Shown: piece after piece, positions 11,891 through 24,200 of the stretch
Numbering within the stretch: the first letter of the stretch is position 1
Layout of the letters: each line of letters begins with the position of its first letter
Origin: Codonopsis lanceolata
Lineage: Eukaryota; Streptophyta; Magnoliopsida; Asterales; Campanulaceae
Assembly (NCBI GenBank): GCA_013146195.2
Contig: CM028381.1
Location: 98,458,380 to 98,522,379, forward strand
Direction of reading: 5' to 3'
DNA length: 64,000 bases
Made by a program: the position numbers and the translations under genes
Notes under the pieces: model-generated
What the model saw: only the letters and a program-made list of their open reading frames with translations
Told to the model about the DNA's origin: nothing
Database searches by the model: none

Positions 11891-12079
11891 AATTAATTTT
11901 TCACGCATATGTGATGTAAAACATTAATTAATTACGAGGGTTAATTGTTATTTTTGCAAAATTCATATGTCACAATTATTGTTATTTTTGCAAAAGTTTA
12001 GGTGGTTATTTGTTAAAAGTTTATGGGGGTTAATTGTTAATTATTAATTGTTTATAGTTTAGGGGCTTAATAGTTATTT

Positions 12080-12560
12080 TTGCAAAAGTATAGGGGGTTA
12101 ATTATTATTTTTGCAAACTTTATCATTCACAATAATTGTTATTTTTGCAAATAGTGGGGGCTTAATTGTTATTTTTGCAATAGTTTAGGGGCTTAACAGT
12201 TATTTTTGCAAAAATATAGGGGTTAATTGTTATTTTTGCAAAATTTATCATTCACAATAATTGCTATTTTTGCAAATAGTAGGGGCTTAATTGTTATTTT
12301 TGTAATAGTTTAGGGGCTTAACAGTTATTTTTGCAAAAGTGTAGGGGTTAATGTTATTTTTACAAAGTTTATCATTCACAATAATTGTTATTTTTGCAAA
12401 TAGTAGGGGATTAATTGTTATTTTTGTAATAGTTTAGGGGCTTAGCATTTATTTTTGCAAAAGTTTAGGAGGTTGATTGTTATTTTTGCAAAGTTATCAT
12501 TTACAATAATTGTTATTTTTGTAAATAGTAGGGGCTTAATTGTTATTTTTGTAATAGTTT
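12080..12560. repeat. minisatellite, about 125-bp period, four copies
   Basis: The word TATCATTCACAATAATTG recurs at 12121, 12246, 12370 and 12495 (the last with one change), giving spacings of 125, 124 and 125. Within each unit the smaller word TTGTTATTTTTGCAA repeats several times with linkers such as 'taggggcttaa'. Related but less regular units reach back to about 11930. It lies exactly between the + transposase/OTU block and the 3' end of the - plant-mobile-domain gene. Confidence 0.9.
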
Positions 12561-12683
12561 AGGGGCTTAAAAGTAAATATATCACAACAAGTTGAAATAC
12601 ATCACACTCCGAGTTCAAATAAAATACATCAATGGCTTAAGAACATAAGTACCATAAAGTATATCACACAAACATAAAGTATA

Positions 12684-15600
12684 TCACAATACATCCTTAA
12701 ACTGTTGAACAATTTCGTCAACAATAGTCATATAAGTACCCTGAACCAAAAGTGCATCTCGCCTGGAACGATGGCGTGCCCTAAGCTGAGGAAGTACAGC
12801 CTCGACTCGATTCTCAACCGATCTACGCGCATATGCAGCAACTATCGATGGATAAGAAGGTCTTTGGGATGCCTTATATGACAACTGCACACGATCGTGG
12901 GTGATCCACGATTGTTGATGATCCCCCATCACCTCAGTTTCATCATCATCAACCGGCGGCTTCACACGATAATGTGTCCGCTCCCGAAACCAAAGCTCGT
13001 AACCATCTACGTTGGTGGACGGAATGTTGGCTACCCTCGATCCGGCCTCTTGGGATTTATAGAATGATTCTCCCATTGTTAGAAATTACGAAGCATCTTA
13101 TTGTGGACACAAATGTACTTCAACGACTTCAGACCTCTATAAACCTTCATCGGCTGGAATACATGGCCGGGAATCATTTAGATATATCCAAATTGTCTTA
13201 AGCAACGATGAGGCATGTATGGCTTAGTAATTTTATAGCAATGAATTTTACCCGAGAACAAACTGACCGGTACCTCCTGTGATGGCCTACGTGTAAAATG
13301 AGTCCAAATAACTTGGAAAAACAAATATTAATATAAATATTCAAACTTTTATTTGATACATTATTTATAAATGATAAATACTTACGACATCAAGAGTCAT
13401 CCGATCAAGGACTCTCTGATACTCCAACATAGTCTCGGGATCATTTCTTCTGCCACCGAGAGAAGAGGTCTATCTCTTAGCGTATGGCTTTTGAGGGTCC
13501 ATGTCACTGAACAACTTGGTCTGAATTGAGGAAGGTATTCATAGATCCAAACCTACAATAAAATAGCGTCAAATAAAATAATTTAAATTTTACAGTATCC
13601 AAAGTATTCATTTTTATACCTATAATAGAAACAAGCACCCAGCCATCTGTCTACAACCAATCCTCGGTGCTATACCGAGTTGGCGGTATAAAAAGGATAA
13701 AGTCGCTGCACCCCAACCGTGATTAGGCATATCACCGATATCCATCATATTCGGTAAAAAGTGAACATTTACCCGGTTTGATGACTTGTCCATGAACAAA
13801 GTCATCCCCATCAACCACAACAAATAACTGATCGTCCTCGGTTAAGTTGCAACAATCTCGCCACCCCAAATATTCTTGCAATGTCAAAATCTAATATCAC
13901 TTCCCCTTTCCTCACTGTCCACCTTGGTAGTACACATGCTTATGAGAATGACTAGAGATGACTTGATATGAGCTAATTTGGTACTTGCCAAAATGAGTTT
14001 CCCGATCATTGGGATCTATAAAATGTAATGCACATCGTGCAATATCAACGTCATCTCCCCGAACGGTAAATGGAAACTGTTGGTTTCCGGCTGCCATCTT
14101 TCCACAAAGGCTGATATCAACATGTTCAAGTGCTGTAACATACACTCCCTCAAGTGTCCCATATTACTCTGAACGATCCACTGAAGAGTATCCATATCAT
14201 CTATACTCCAAGGCAATGTTGTTCGGTAGTCCACGGAGCTATTGTCAATATAATAAATTACCTCGCCATTCCATATTGCAGATGCAATATGACCACAAAA
14301 TCCAATAAGTAACTCTATGTTCTCGGGTCCACCTCCATATCGCTCCATCAACATTCAACCATACCCATCCACTTCATCATATGAATCATCATTGTCATCG
14401 TCATCATCACCACCGTTAGAGTCGTCAAATAGGGCAAAAGCCCACGGGCATGCCCGCCCCGCCACCTATTAGGGGCGAGTTGGGCTGGTGTTTTTAATAC
14501 CCGTTAGGATGGGGCTTTTCGGGCTTTGCCCGTGCGGACCACGGGCTTTTGCGTGTTGGGGCGGGGCGGGCAGCGGGCAGCTTGCATATTATGGGCTTAA
14601 TTATATATTTATATTATATGATTCATATATGATATATTCAGCTTTCACCTTTAGTGGCCCAGGCTGGAAGTCCCAGATCTGTTACTGTTGAAACTTGAAA
14701 CAAGGCCCTTTACGGTCTAACTGTCTAAGACTCTAAGTTAGTGACTTAGGGATTTTACTCATTTTAAATTCTTAAGGTTAGGGTGAATTGAAGAGTCCCG
14801 ACCTCTCCGTCTCTCTCACTCTCACAATCTCACTGGTCCTCGTTCCATCATTCCGCCGGCATTTCTTCTTCGTCTTAGTCTCTCAGATCATCTGTCACTA
14901 CTCACTCATCTAGTCGTCTCTCTGTCTTCAGTGAAGAGTGAAGACTCAAGTCTTCAGTCCACCGTTCAGGTGTTCACGACGTTCAGTTCAGCCGACGGCC
15001 GTTCAGGCGTTCACGCTTTCGATTCTCCCTCCACGGCGTCACTGACCAGGATCCACGACCTCCATGCTTTCGATCTAGTCCTGCTGCTTCCAGAATCTCG
15101 GCATCCCTGCTTCAGACCTCTGTGCCCCTCACAGAGTCACAGACTCACAAGATTTTCGATTCCCGGCGACGGCGGCGAGTAGGACTCTTCAGTCTTCATT
15201 TTAACTTTGAGCTCTCGATTCTGGAGTCTGGACTGGACAATTAATCTATTATGCTTACTAATTAAGTAATTAGTAATTACTTAATTACTAATTAAGTATA
15301 TTTAATATTGCCATATTGGTGTATATTGGTATTTGATATATTGGTATTATTGGTATATTGGTATTATATTTATTGGTATATTGGTAGAGCCGTCATTCGT
15401 CAAATACTCAAATAGGGTAAAAGCCCGCGGGCATGCCCGTTTTGCCAGCGGCCCTACGCGGGGTGGATTGGGCTAGGAGTTTTTAGGACCGTCACATTCG
15501 TGAGTTTTCCCGCCCCGCCTCGTTTCACAGCGGGCTTTTTCGGCCCGCGGGCAAACCCGCCCCACTGGCCCGTTTTGACAGCTCGAACCACCGTCACCAC

Positions 15601-16120
15601 AGCCTCATACTCTACCTCTACTAGGTGCTCGGCCCCCTCTCTGTCGTCGACCAAAACTCAAATCCTCCTCCTCTTCATCAACTTACTATTATCTATGTCG
15701 TATTGCAGTAAATACATCAGCATTCATTGGACCCTTCCCAAGCCCGCGTACCATGCTCGAACTACCACTCACGCCACCCATACCACTACCACCCATACCA
15801 CTCATGCCACCCACCATGCCACTCATCATGTTTACTGAGGCTTCTATCTCCTCGTCTTCTTTGGTAATAGGTGAATGCCCTCTCCCCCTCAATGGAGCAT
15901 TATAAGGAGGCTCAAATGGAATATCAGTAGAGTCTGGACTCCTCCTATCATCTCCATGAATGGGGGTCCGCATATAAGTACCCACATCCTCTTCACTAGT
16001 TCTTGTATGTGCCTGATCAGCAGCTTTCCTGCATTTTGAAGCAGTCACAACCTTGTTACGTACTTTACCCAGATCCTCTGCATGTGCTGGACGTTTCCCT
16101 CATCGACGTCCGGGTTCCAT
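12684..16120 (-). pseudogene. plant mobile domain (MAIN-like) gene, broken, split by a hAT element
   Basis: Minus-strand pieces in order: start MEPGRR then a stop at 16120, continued frame at 16048-15689 (Met/Gly-rich repeats), [hAT 15586-14417], 14354-14016, 13823-13620 and 13076-12684. The core is plain in ISAFVERWQPETNSFHLPFG (about 14070-14010) and WGAATLSFLYRQLGIAPR (about 13720-13660), blocks typical of the plant mobile domain (PMD) shared by transposons and the host MAIN proteins. The family's molecular role is poorly understood. Stops, frame breaks and the 1.2-kb insertion show that this copy is inactive. Position and strand suggest it was cargo of the MULE, convergent with the transposase. 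Confidence 0.75.
14417..15586. mobile_element. non-autonomous hAT element (1170 bp) nested in the PMD gene
   Basis: It is flanked by a perfect 8-base duplication ACCACCGT (14409-14416 and 15587-15594), the hAT signature. Termini TAGAGTCGTCAAATAGGGC and, reverse-complemented from the right, TCGAGCTGTCAAAACGGGC agree at 14 of 19 places. Subterminal regions are rich in GCCCGCGGGC-like words on both sides. No transposase frame is seen inside. A frame at 14931-15182 has no recognisable domain. Confidence 0.9.
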
Positions 16121-16180
16121 CTATTACAAAAAATAAATAAATACAAGTTAAGTTATGAAGTGATAAGTTATCTATAAAAC

Positions 16181-16188
<8 letters not shown>

Positions 16189-16250
<62 letters not shown>
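16189..16250. repeat. (CA)n(TA)n microsatellite
   Basis: A CA run (about 16183-16212) passes into a TA run. It sits at the position equivalent to 143-210 in the left MULE copy. Confidence 0.9.
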
Positions 16251-16253
<3 letters not shown>

Positions 16254-17148
16254 CTATTACATAAGTTTTTTAAAATTATTTTTAAAACATGTTTTTTCCA
16301 AAAAAACACAAAACATCTGCTACATTTGGTTCTATTTTTTTTTAAATTAAAACTTAAGTTATATATGTATATTTTTTATATACACACATATATTACACAT
16401 ATCACATACCTTTTGTTTAAAAAAACACGTTTTTTTAAAAAAAATAAATCTAAACAACCACTACATACCATCGGTTTAACCTGGAAAGAATCACGATTCA
16501 CCAGCGGACGTTTTATAAAACTACCCGTGATCCACAAGCCGTAGTAAGATAAAACATTCGCCACAAGTTCGCGGATGTTTTATATAACTACCACTTGTGG
16601 ATCGCGGTAGTTTTATAAAATGTTCGCTATGCCTCAATGGTACTTTTGCGAAAACTTGAAAAAAAAAACAGGCAGATTGTCACTCATTGCTAAGTGTCTT
16701 CAAACAATTCAACAACAAATTCAAACGGAGTAAGCGGTAAATGAGTAAGTTTAAATTCGAAAACAAAATATATCTCTAAATTGAAAAATTGCACAGCTTC
16801 AATGATGAGAGAAGATAGATGAAATTGCACAGCTTCAATTCGGTTTTGAGAGAATTCAATTTTCGAGGGCAACTTCAATTCGGCCTGGAGGTGGGTTGGA
16901 GAAGAGAGATGACAATGAGATAGAGTTGGAAAAGAAGATAGGGCAGTTCACGGAAGAGAGAAGAGATGACAATGAACTGATTTTGTAGGGAAATGAGAGA
17001 AGGGGGGTGCGGTTGATTTAGGGAATTAATGGAGGGGTGAGTAATGTGTAAATATAGCTAGGGATACTTAGTTGTTTTTATCATTTAAATGAGGTGACGT
17101 TTAGAGATTTAGTTGTGAAGTTTATATCTTCTACGGAGTATTTTTTAA

Positions 17149-17287
17149 GGGTGATTTTAACCACACCCCAATATCATCTCTTTACACCCCATGCACTGCA
17201 TTACGATGTTGTACTTTATGTTGTACAATGTAATACATGGGGTGTAAAAATAGGATATTGGGGTGTGGTTAAAAATTAAAATCACCC
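17149..17287. mobile_element. Mutator-type MITE (139 bp)
   Basis: Left arm GGGTGATTTTAACCACACCC and right arm ending GTTAAAAATTAAAATCACCC are inverted repeats with a 7-base indel; the inner part (ACCCCAATATC / GATATTGGGGT) pairs too. A perfect 9-base duplication ATTTTTTAA stands on both sides (17140-17148 and 17288-17296). No coding capacity. Confidence 0.9.
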
Positions 17288-17296
17288 ATTTTTTAA

Positions 17297-18248
17297 TTTG
17301 CATAAAAACCTGCAGGAACAACCGAACAACCCACAACCCAAAGCACCCACTCCAGTCTCTCTCCACTGTAGCGGTGGCGCCAATCTCTGCACGCAATTGT
17401 ATGTACATATCCCACACCAATTTCAATTCTCGTTTGCATATTCTTACTTCAATTTCAAATTATCTCTTTCCATCTTATCACTTTATCTCCCTCTGATCGT
17501 GTTTCGTCAAAGGAATCGGTTTCTTCTTCTGTTAATTCGAAACATTTGCTATTAGTTACCCTAAAAAAACTAAAGTAATGATCATAAGGATTTGATCAAT
17601 TCTGAATTTTCTGCCCTTTTAACTTCTAATTTGAGTTAGGAATCAAGTCTGTGATGTTGTGGTAGCTGGTATAAGTACTCCCCTCCGTTCCGCTCAAATA
17701 TTCCTGCTTTCCTTTCTGGAATGTTGTTATATTCAAAGTCTCATTTCAATAGTTAAGCATTTGCAATCTCGGTAGTGTTTTATCTTTACCCCTCTTATTT
17801 GAAATAAACAAGTTGGCTACCACATCAAAAGTTTCTTAAAAAGATTACTTCCAAGGGCAATCATGTGTTACTTTGAATATGACTTTTTAAATACTGGGTG
17901 AAAATCATTCTAGTATTTGACAATCTTATTTGCTTGGAGTATTGACAAGCCCATATCAGGGCTGGATCTAAAGCATGTCCGAGGGGGGTTCCAGCCCTCG
18001 TCAGAATTTTGCAAATATTATATATATATGTGTGTGTTAAACGTCATTATTAATCTTAAGCTCTTATGTAATGGGTAAGGCTCATTAAGTCAATAAACTT
18101 CTTTTTTCGATTAATGAAGTTATTTTACACGATTATTATTGTTTATGTTGATAATTGTGATGTGTTCCTTCTAAAGTTTTTTTGTGGGTTATGATATGGT
18201 GGTTATTTTCTTTTGCAGGGTTCTCCAGTTTGATCCTTACAACTGGAA
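17297..18248 (+). promoter_or_regulatory. probable upstream and 5' leader region of the CMC2-like gene
   Basis: A pyrimidine-rich stretch (about 17340-17520) looks like a plant 5' leader. An acceptor TTTTGCAG ends at 18218, 30 bases before the start codon, so the leader is probably spliced. The matching donor is uncertain; AATT|GTATGT near 17399 is one option. A Stowaway-like end fragment (ACTCCCCTCCGTTCC) lies near 17680. No other frame of note. Confidence 0.35.
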
Positions 18249-21200
18249 ATGCATCCGCCTTTGACAATACACAGGCACCCAATGTGCGCCGAGGTAAGTT
18301 CAATGATTCTTGTGTTCCTTAGTTATTAGTGCTTGTTTGGTGGAGCGTTTTGGTCAAAACGCTGGAAAAAAACGTTGCGTTTTATCCTTAAAAGTGTTTC
18401 AATGCAGCGTTTTAAAAATGTGGAGCGTTTTAAAACGTTCCAATTTGTAGCGTTTTAAAAATATGCTACGTTTACAACTACTCTGTTTATGAAAAATAAC
18501 GTTTTGAAATAGTTTTCCAAATGTGTTTACAAAAATAAAACTGCGTTTTGAAAAAGCTGCGTTTTCAAAACGCTGCACCAAACGAGGCCTAATATATCTC
18601 ATGCTAGTTCATTGTGTACTGTGCTACTATTACCTCAATTCTCGCTCGCTCCATGTTCTGGTTCGAGTATTTTGATCATACCAGTCATGGGTATCTTTAG
18701 GTGTATCATATTCATGTAATAAGTCTTAGGAAAACCCCTAGGAGAGGTGGAATGAGTTGGAGAGAATATTCTTGATATTTCTTTTCTTTTCTTTTTTGCT
18801 TCAGAGAAAGTACTTGCTAGTCTCTACTCCATTGTGGTGGTTGTAAACAAGGTATCCAGTACTAATCAAAATTAAGATAAAGTTGGACCGGTCTCAAACT
18901 TTATATAATACAGGTAAACTGAAGAAGTGCCATGTATGGATAAGGAAATTCATACCCCCCCCCCACACACCCACACACACACACAACAAAATGAACTTTT
19001 ACAAAAAGCAATACAAATAAAGGAGTAAGAGAAACTAGAAGTATCATAACAGGACCGTACATATAAGGAACAACACAGAACCAGAAATTTATATTAAATC
19101 AGTCTTTTTTTCTGTCTTCCATTTCTGAGAGGGTCACTGAATCGCCTGGCCTACTATTGGCCAAAGGGGTTCTTTGTAAATAACTCTTTCTCCGACCTTT
19201 GTTAGATGTGTAACTCTCAAAATTATATTGAAGGATACAAGAGGGAAATCAACGTATGGATATTACTAGGGCTGTAGGTGAACTGAGTCAACTTGACAGC
19301 TCAACTCAGTTCCACTCAAACAAGTCTGATTCAACTTGACTCGCTAACCATAAATGAGCCAAGTTAGCTCGTCAAAACATTTGAGCTGAGGCTAAGGCTG
19401 CTCGCGAGTCGATTCGAACACGACTCGTTACGAGTTGACTCGAGTTCCACTTGCCAAAAATCTTTTCACATTTTCAAAACCCTTTACTCTTTCAGGCAAT
19501 TTGTGACATTGAAGAAGAAGAAGAAGAGAAGAAGTAAAATTGATCTTGTGGCGATGATTGTTGTTCGTAAGCAAACGTCATGCCAAGAAATTGATCAGGA
19601 TCGAGTTCACCAAATCACCGATGAAACGTAAAATCAGATCTTAGAAGAGATTCTTGCTTTCAAGAAGAAGAAAAAATGTCGGATTGTTGGGGAGAGTGAC
19701 TATTTGAGAAGAGTTGGGGATTCACATGAGATTGAGAAAGGTTTTTTTTTTGCAACTTTTTTGCTTGGTGGGGAGGTTGAGAGAATACTAACTTTCTCAA
19801 TTTGGTGTGGTGGGTTGGTGAAGTGGATTTGCTTGTTTTCCTATTTTTAGAGAAATGCTATCCTTACAACCGAATGTTACAACTTTCCTTACAACTAGCT
19901 TTGAAGGAGGGAAAGTTGTTTTGGAGAAAGACAACCTTGCCCTTCTTCAAAGCTTAGTTGTAAGGCTAGTAATGTTGATTTTTTAAACCTGTAACCAAAA
20001 ACATGCGGCAAAAATTGGGCCTGGTAAGTCATGTGTGATTTAAGTTATGAACTTGGACTTTATCCTAAATCCTAATAATACTTGGGCTTCATGAATGATT
20101 TTTTATTTTATTTTCTTGGATTGGGGTTAAGTGAACCGGTCCAGAGTTCGTAATCTCCACTGGACTTACCTCATGAGTTTGGGCCCGAGAGCTACTCGCG
20201 AGTAGCTCATGAAACCAGGCAAGCGGAGCTTTTACCCCCTTCCTAAAGCTTTGCTCGAGCTCACTAAAAACATACCTCGGCTCGGTTCGTACACCCCTAG
20301 ATATTACCATAACAATGCCAATGTGACAATTTTTGGGTGTGAGATTCTGAAAACCTCGTGGTTTGATAGAGTAAGGATCTTGAGGGAATGGTTTGACAGC
20401 ATTGGGGTCACTCACGTACCCGAGTTGAAGTCCGAGAAGTATCCATTGGTAGCTTATTAAAGGAGCTACCAGACTCCACATGGCTTCCAAAGAAAGAACA
20501 GAATCTACCTTACAAATTTAATAAAAAAGAAGAATAACCTTACAAAATTTTAGGCAGTGATCATACTATAACGGTAGACCAGGCTAGATTCGGAGTGAAT
20601 CAATAATCAGAAGCTGATTTCCAAACTTCTTTGCTACCTTAAAACGTGGTATGACAGAAGAGCGGCAGAGGCTGAGAGATGCCATGCAATGAAGTGCAAG
20701 AAGAAGTTTGTCAAAGTTTGTACAATGGACAGTCATTTGGGAGAACATGTTTGGATGTCAGGAAAGCTGGAGTTCTTGTGGGTCATAACATTGAGCATGA
20801 TTTTGATTGCTCCATGTTAGAATATAGTTTTATGTATATTTAGGGTTATATTGTATATCATTATATTTGTAGGGACCTTCATGTAACTTGTACTCATATA
20901 TATTGATTATCGAACTGAAATAAAGTTATCGGCTTCATCAGAATTGTTTTTACCTTCTTCGATAGCATGGTATGAGAGCAAAGGGTCTTCGTGATTGTGT
21001 GACTCTGGTGGAAGGCTGCATCAACCCTAGCGTGGTATGGGTTCTTCATTTTGCGATGGATAAGGATCACAGTGACTGTATTAAGGCGTGACCGTATCAA
21101 GGCGTCGTGTTCTTCATATTGAGGTGTTGGAATTGATTTAGGCCATGCAATTGTCTCTGTGTAGTCATCCATCATAGGCGACCAGTTCTGTAACATATTT

Positions 21201-24200
21201 TTTGCTAGCCGGTGCCAGAACAGTACCTCACACGCCGGTGCGTCTGTCGGAATTTTCTCGCCAAACTTCGACAGACGAGTTTGCCTACTCGTGTTCCTCT
21301 AGGTTTCACTGTTACTTTTCTAGTTTGGTGATTTTTTGGCTAGTTGGTTTGCAACTTTAGTGAGTGTGCACTGTTTGTTCAGTTTTGGCTTTGGTGTAAT
21401 TTATAATGACTACTTCTGGGCCCTCTGATGGTAAAGCTGTGATTTCTGAAGTTATCTCCATTGGTTTGCGGATTACAGATAAACGACTTACAGGTAAGAA
21501 ATATTTGATGTGGCGTCGTGTTATTGAAATGTGTTTGAAAGGGAAATAGAAAGAAGATCATCTTACTTCTGTTCGTGAGAAAGATACTACGTGGATGCGT
21601 GATGATGTTGATTTATATGGGAAACTTATGGATTCAATGGATGAAGAAATTGCAGAGTTAGTCGCCCATACTACTACTGTTCGTGATATGTGGGAGTACT
21701 TGGCTGTTATATATGGCGGCAAGGATAATTTGAATCGTATTTATGATCTCTCTTGTGTGATGTTTCGTCAGGATCAACGCGATCGCACTGTGATTCAATA
21801 CTTTGCTGATTATAAGAAAGTAGCTGCAGAATTGAGTTCCTTATTACCGTTGAGTGTGGATGTTCGTCACATGCAGGCACAACGAGAACAACTAATGATA
21901 CTTGGATTTCTTGTTGGTTTGCGGTCTGAGTTTAGTACCGCTTGTTCACATATTTTATCTGGCACCGATGTTGGCTCTCTTCAAGATGCATTTTCTCGTG
22001 TTCTTCACACTTCCTTAAAATCTGGCACAAGTAATAATGCGTGTAGTATTAATCATATGCGTGAATCCTCTGCACTCCTAGGACAGGAACCGCGCGGATT
22101 TGACTATGGTGGTCGTGGTGGTAGGAGTCCTGGTAGAGGGGGTCGTACTTGGGATCGAACTGGTGGTCGTGGTGGTGGTAGAGCGAGTTCAGAGTCCCGT
22201 ATTTGTTATCATTGTGGTGCTACAAGCCATACGATTCATCGTTGCTGGAAGCTACATGGAAACCACGTGTATATAACTTTGCTCATGTTGCCTCTACTCC
22301 TGATGGTGTTAATCATACTCCTACACAAACTTCGTCTACTCAGCCAAGTCCGCCTAGTGAGAGGAAGATGGTGATGATGTCCGATGATGAGTTTGCTCGT
22401 TACACATAGTTTCAGGCCTCCTCTTCTTCCTCTACTGCTACTTTTGTTCAATCAGGTAACCCTACTGCATGTTTTTCTTCGTCTGGCTGTCAATGGGTTC
22501 TTGATTCCGGTGCCTCCAATCATATGACTGGCAACCGTGGTCTCTTTTCTTAGTTTATTAGTGAGTTGGGAAATCCTAGTGTGACATTAGCAGATGGTTC
22601 GTTTACTCCTATTCAGGGGTGCGGTAATATACGTCTCACGTCGTCTCTTCAATTGTCCTCGGTTTTGTATATTTTGGATTTTTCATTTAACCTTTTGTCT
22701 ATTAGTCGATTTACTCGTGATCATCATTGTGAGGCCTCATTTTCTTCAACTCATTATGTATTTTGCGACGAAAAGGATTATTGGTAGAGGGCAAGAATCT
22801 GGTGGACTATACTTTTTTGAGCCTGTGGTGTCGACTGCATATTCCAGTTATTCAGTTGCTCCTTTCTAGATTCATTGCTGATTGGGTCATCCTTCTCTGT
22901 CCTGTCTAAAGAAGTTGTGTCAGATTTATCCTCTTTGTCTGATCTTGCTTGCGATGCCTGTCAATTTGACAAGCATCATCGTATTTCTTACTTTCCTAGG
23001 GTTAGTAAGCAGGTAAATGCCCCATTTGATGTTGTACACTCTGATGTGTGGGGTCCTAGTCCCGTTGTTTTTAAGTTGGGATATCGGTATTTTGTCACCT
23101 TTGTGGATGATTATTCCCGTGTAACTTGGATTTATTTAATGAAAAATCGTTTTGAATTATTTAATATTTTTTTAGACTTTTGTGCTGAAATTGGAACTCA
23201 TTTTAGTGTGCCTGTTAAACTCCTTCGTAGTGATAATGCTTAGGAGTACTTTTCTAATGTCTATTCTCGGTTCATGGCTAGTCGTGGAATGCTTCATCAG
23301 TCCTCGTGTATTGATACACCTCAGCAAAATGGGGTGGTTGAGCGTAAAAATCGTCATTTACTTCAAGTTGCTCGTGCTCTCTCCGTTCAAATGCATGTAC
23401 CTAAACACCTTTGGGTAGATGCTGTCTTAACTACATGTCATCTCATTAATAGGATGCCTTATTCTGTTCTTCAGGGCGAAATTCCGTATCGTGTCTTGTT
23501 TCCTTCACAGTCTCTTTATTCCGTTCTTCCACGGATATTTGGTTTTGTTTGTTTTATTCGTGATCATCGTCCAAGTCTTACTAAATTAGATCACAAGCAC
23601 TTAAATGCATATTTGTGGGTTATTCTCGTAGTCAGAAAGGGTATTGGTGTTTTTCTCCTGAATTGAACCGCTTGTTTGTCCTATTCATCAAGTTTATTCT
23701 CGTCGCACGTGCCCTTCAAAGAATTTGCCTCCTGATTCAACTCCTACCGAGCTAGTTCATTCGTCGCTTGATCCATTCTTCTTCGGATCTTAATGTTCCT
23801 ATTGCTCACCGCAAAGGTAAACACACTTGTACTTTATATTCTATTTCGGGTTATCTCCTAAACATTGTACGTTTGTTGGTCTTCTTGAGTCTTATTCTAT
23901 TCTAAAGTCTGTGTCTGAAGCAGTGGGTCAGTGGGTCATCCTGGATGGCGGGTAGCTATGGAAGAAGAGATGAGTGCTCTTATGCATAATCAGACTTGGG
24001 ATTTGGTTTCTCTACCTACTGGTAAACATGCTATTGGGTGTAAATGAGTGTATACAGTTAAGGTAAATCCAGATGGCACTTTGGCTCGTCTTAAGGCTCG
24101 TCTTGTTGCAAAAGGATATGCTCAAACATATGATGTAGATTATTTTGATACATTTTCTCTGGTTGCTAAACTTGCTTCTATTCGCTTACTTATATCACTT

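Larger units (their letters stand above)
8456..17124. mobile_element. 8.7-kb MULE with transposase, OTU and plant-mobile-domain genes
   Basis: The left terminus carries two spaced copies of TAAACGTAACACC (8456 and about 8477). The right terminus, reverse-complemented, reads TAAACTTCACAAC then CTAAACGTCACC. Between them lie Mutator transposase remnants (9178-11012, +), an OTU-like protease remnant (about 11290-11890, +), a minisatellite (about 12080-12560), a plant-mobile-domain gene on the opposite strand (16120-12684) and a nested hAT element (14417-15586). All coding parts are broken, so the element is dead. I could not find a clean 9-base target duplication. The end at 1-901 belongs to a second member of the family. 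Confidence 0.8.

Noticed and set aside
12080..12560. Regular repeats that might suggest a CRISPR-like array
   Set aside because: The units are contiguous 125-bp tandem copies without unique spacers, in a plant transposon: a minisatellite.
8456..17124. 9-base target duplication for the large MULE
   Set aside because: The flanks GAGAGACCC and TATCTTCTA do not match; the ends may have eroded or my boundary may be off by some bases, so no duplication is claimed.
20209..20460. 83-codon plus frame containing YYHNNANVTIFGCEIL
   Set aside because: It starts inside the hAT terminus, an antisense frame is equally open, and the duplicate at 34.9 kb breaks the frame. Treated as a non-coding duplicated segment.
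20968..20979. tRNA-like word next to the LTR
   Set aside because: It is the primer-binding site (complement of a tRNA 3' end), not a tRNA gene. No cloverleaf was found there or at the TRIM primer sites.
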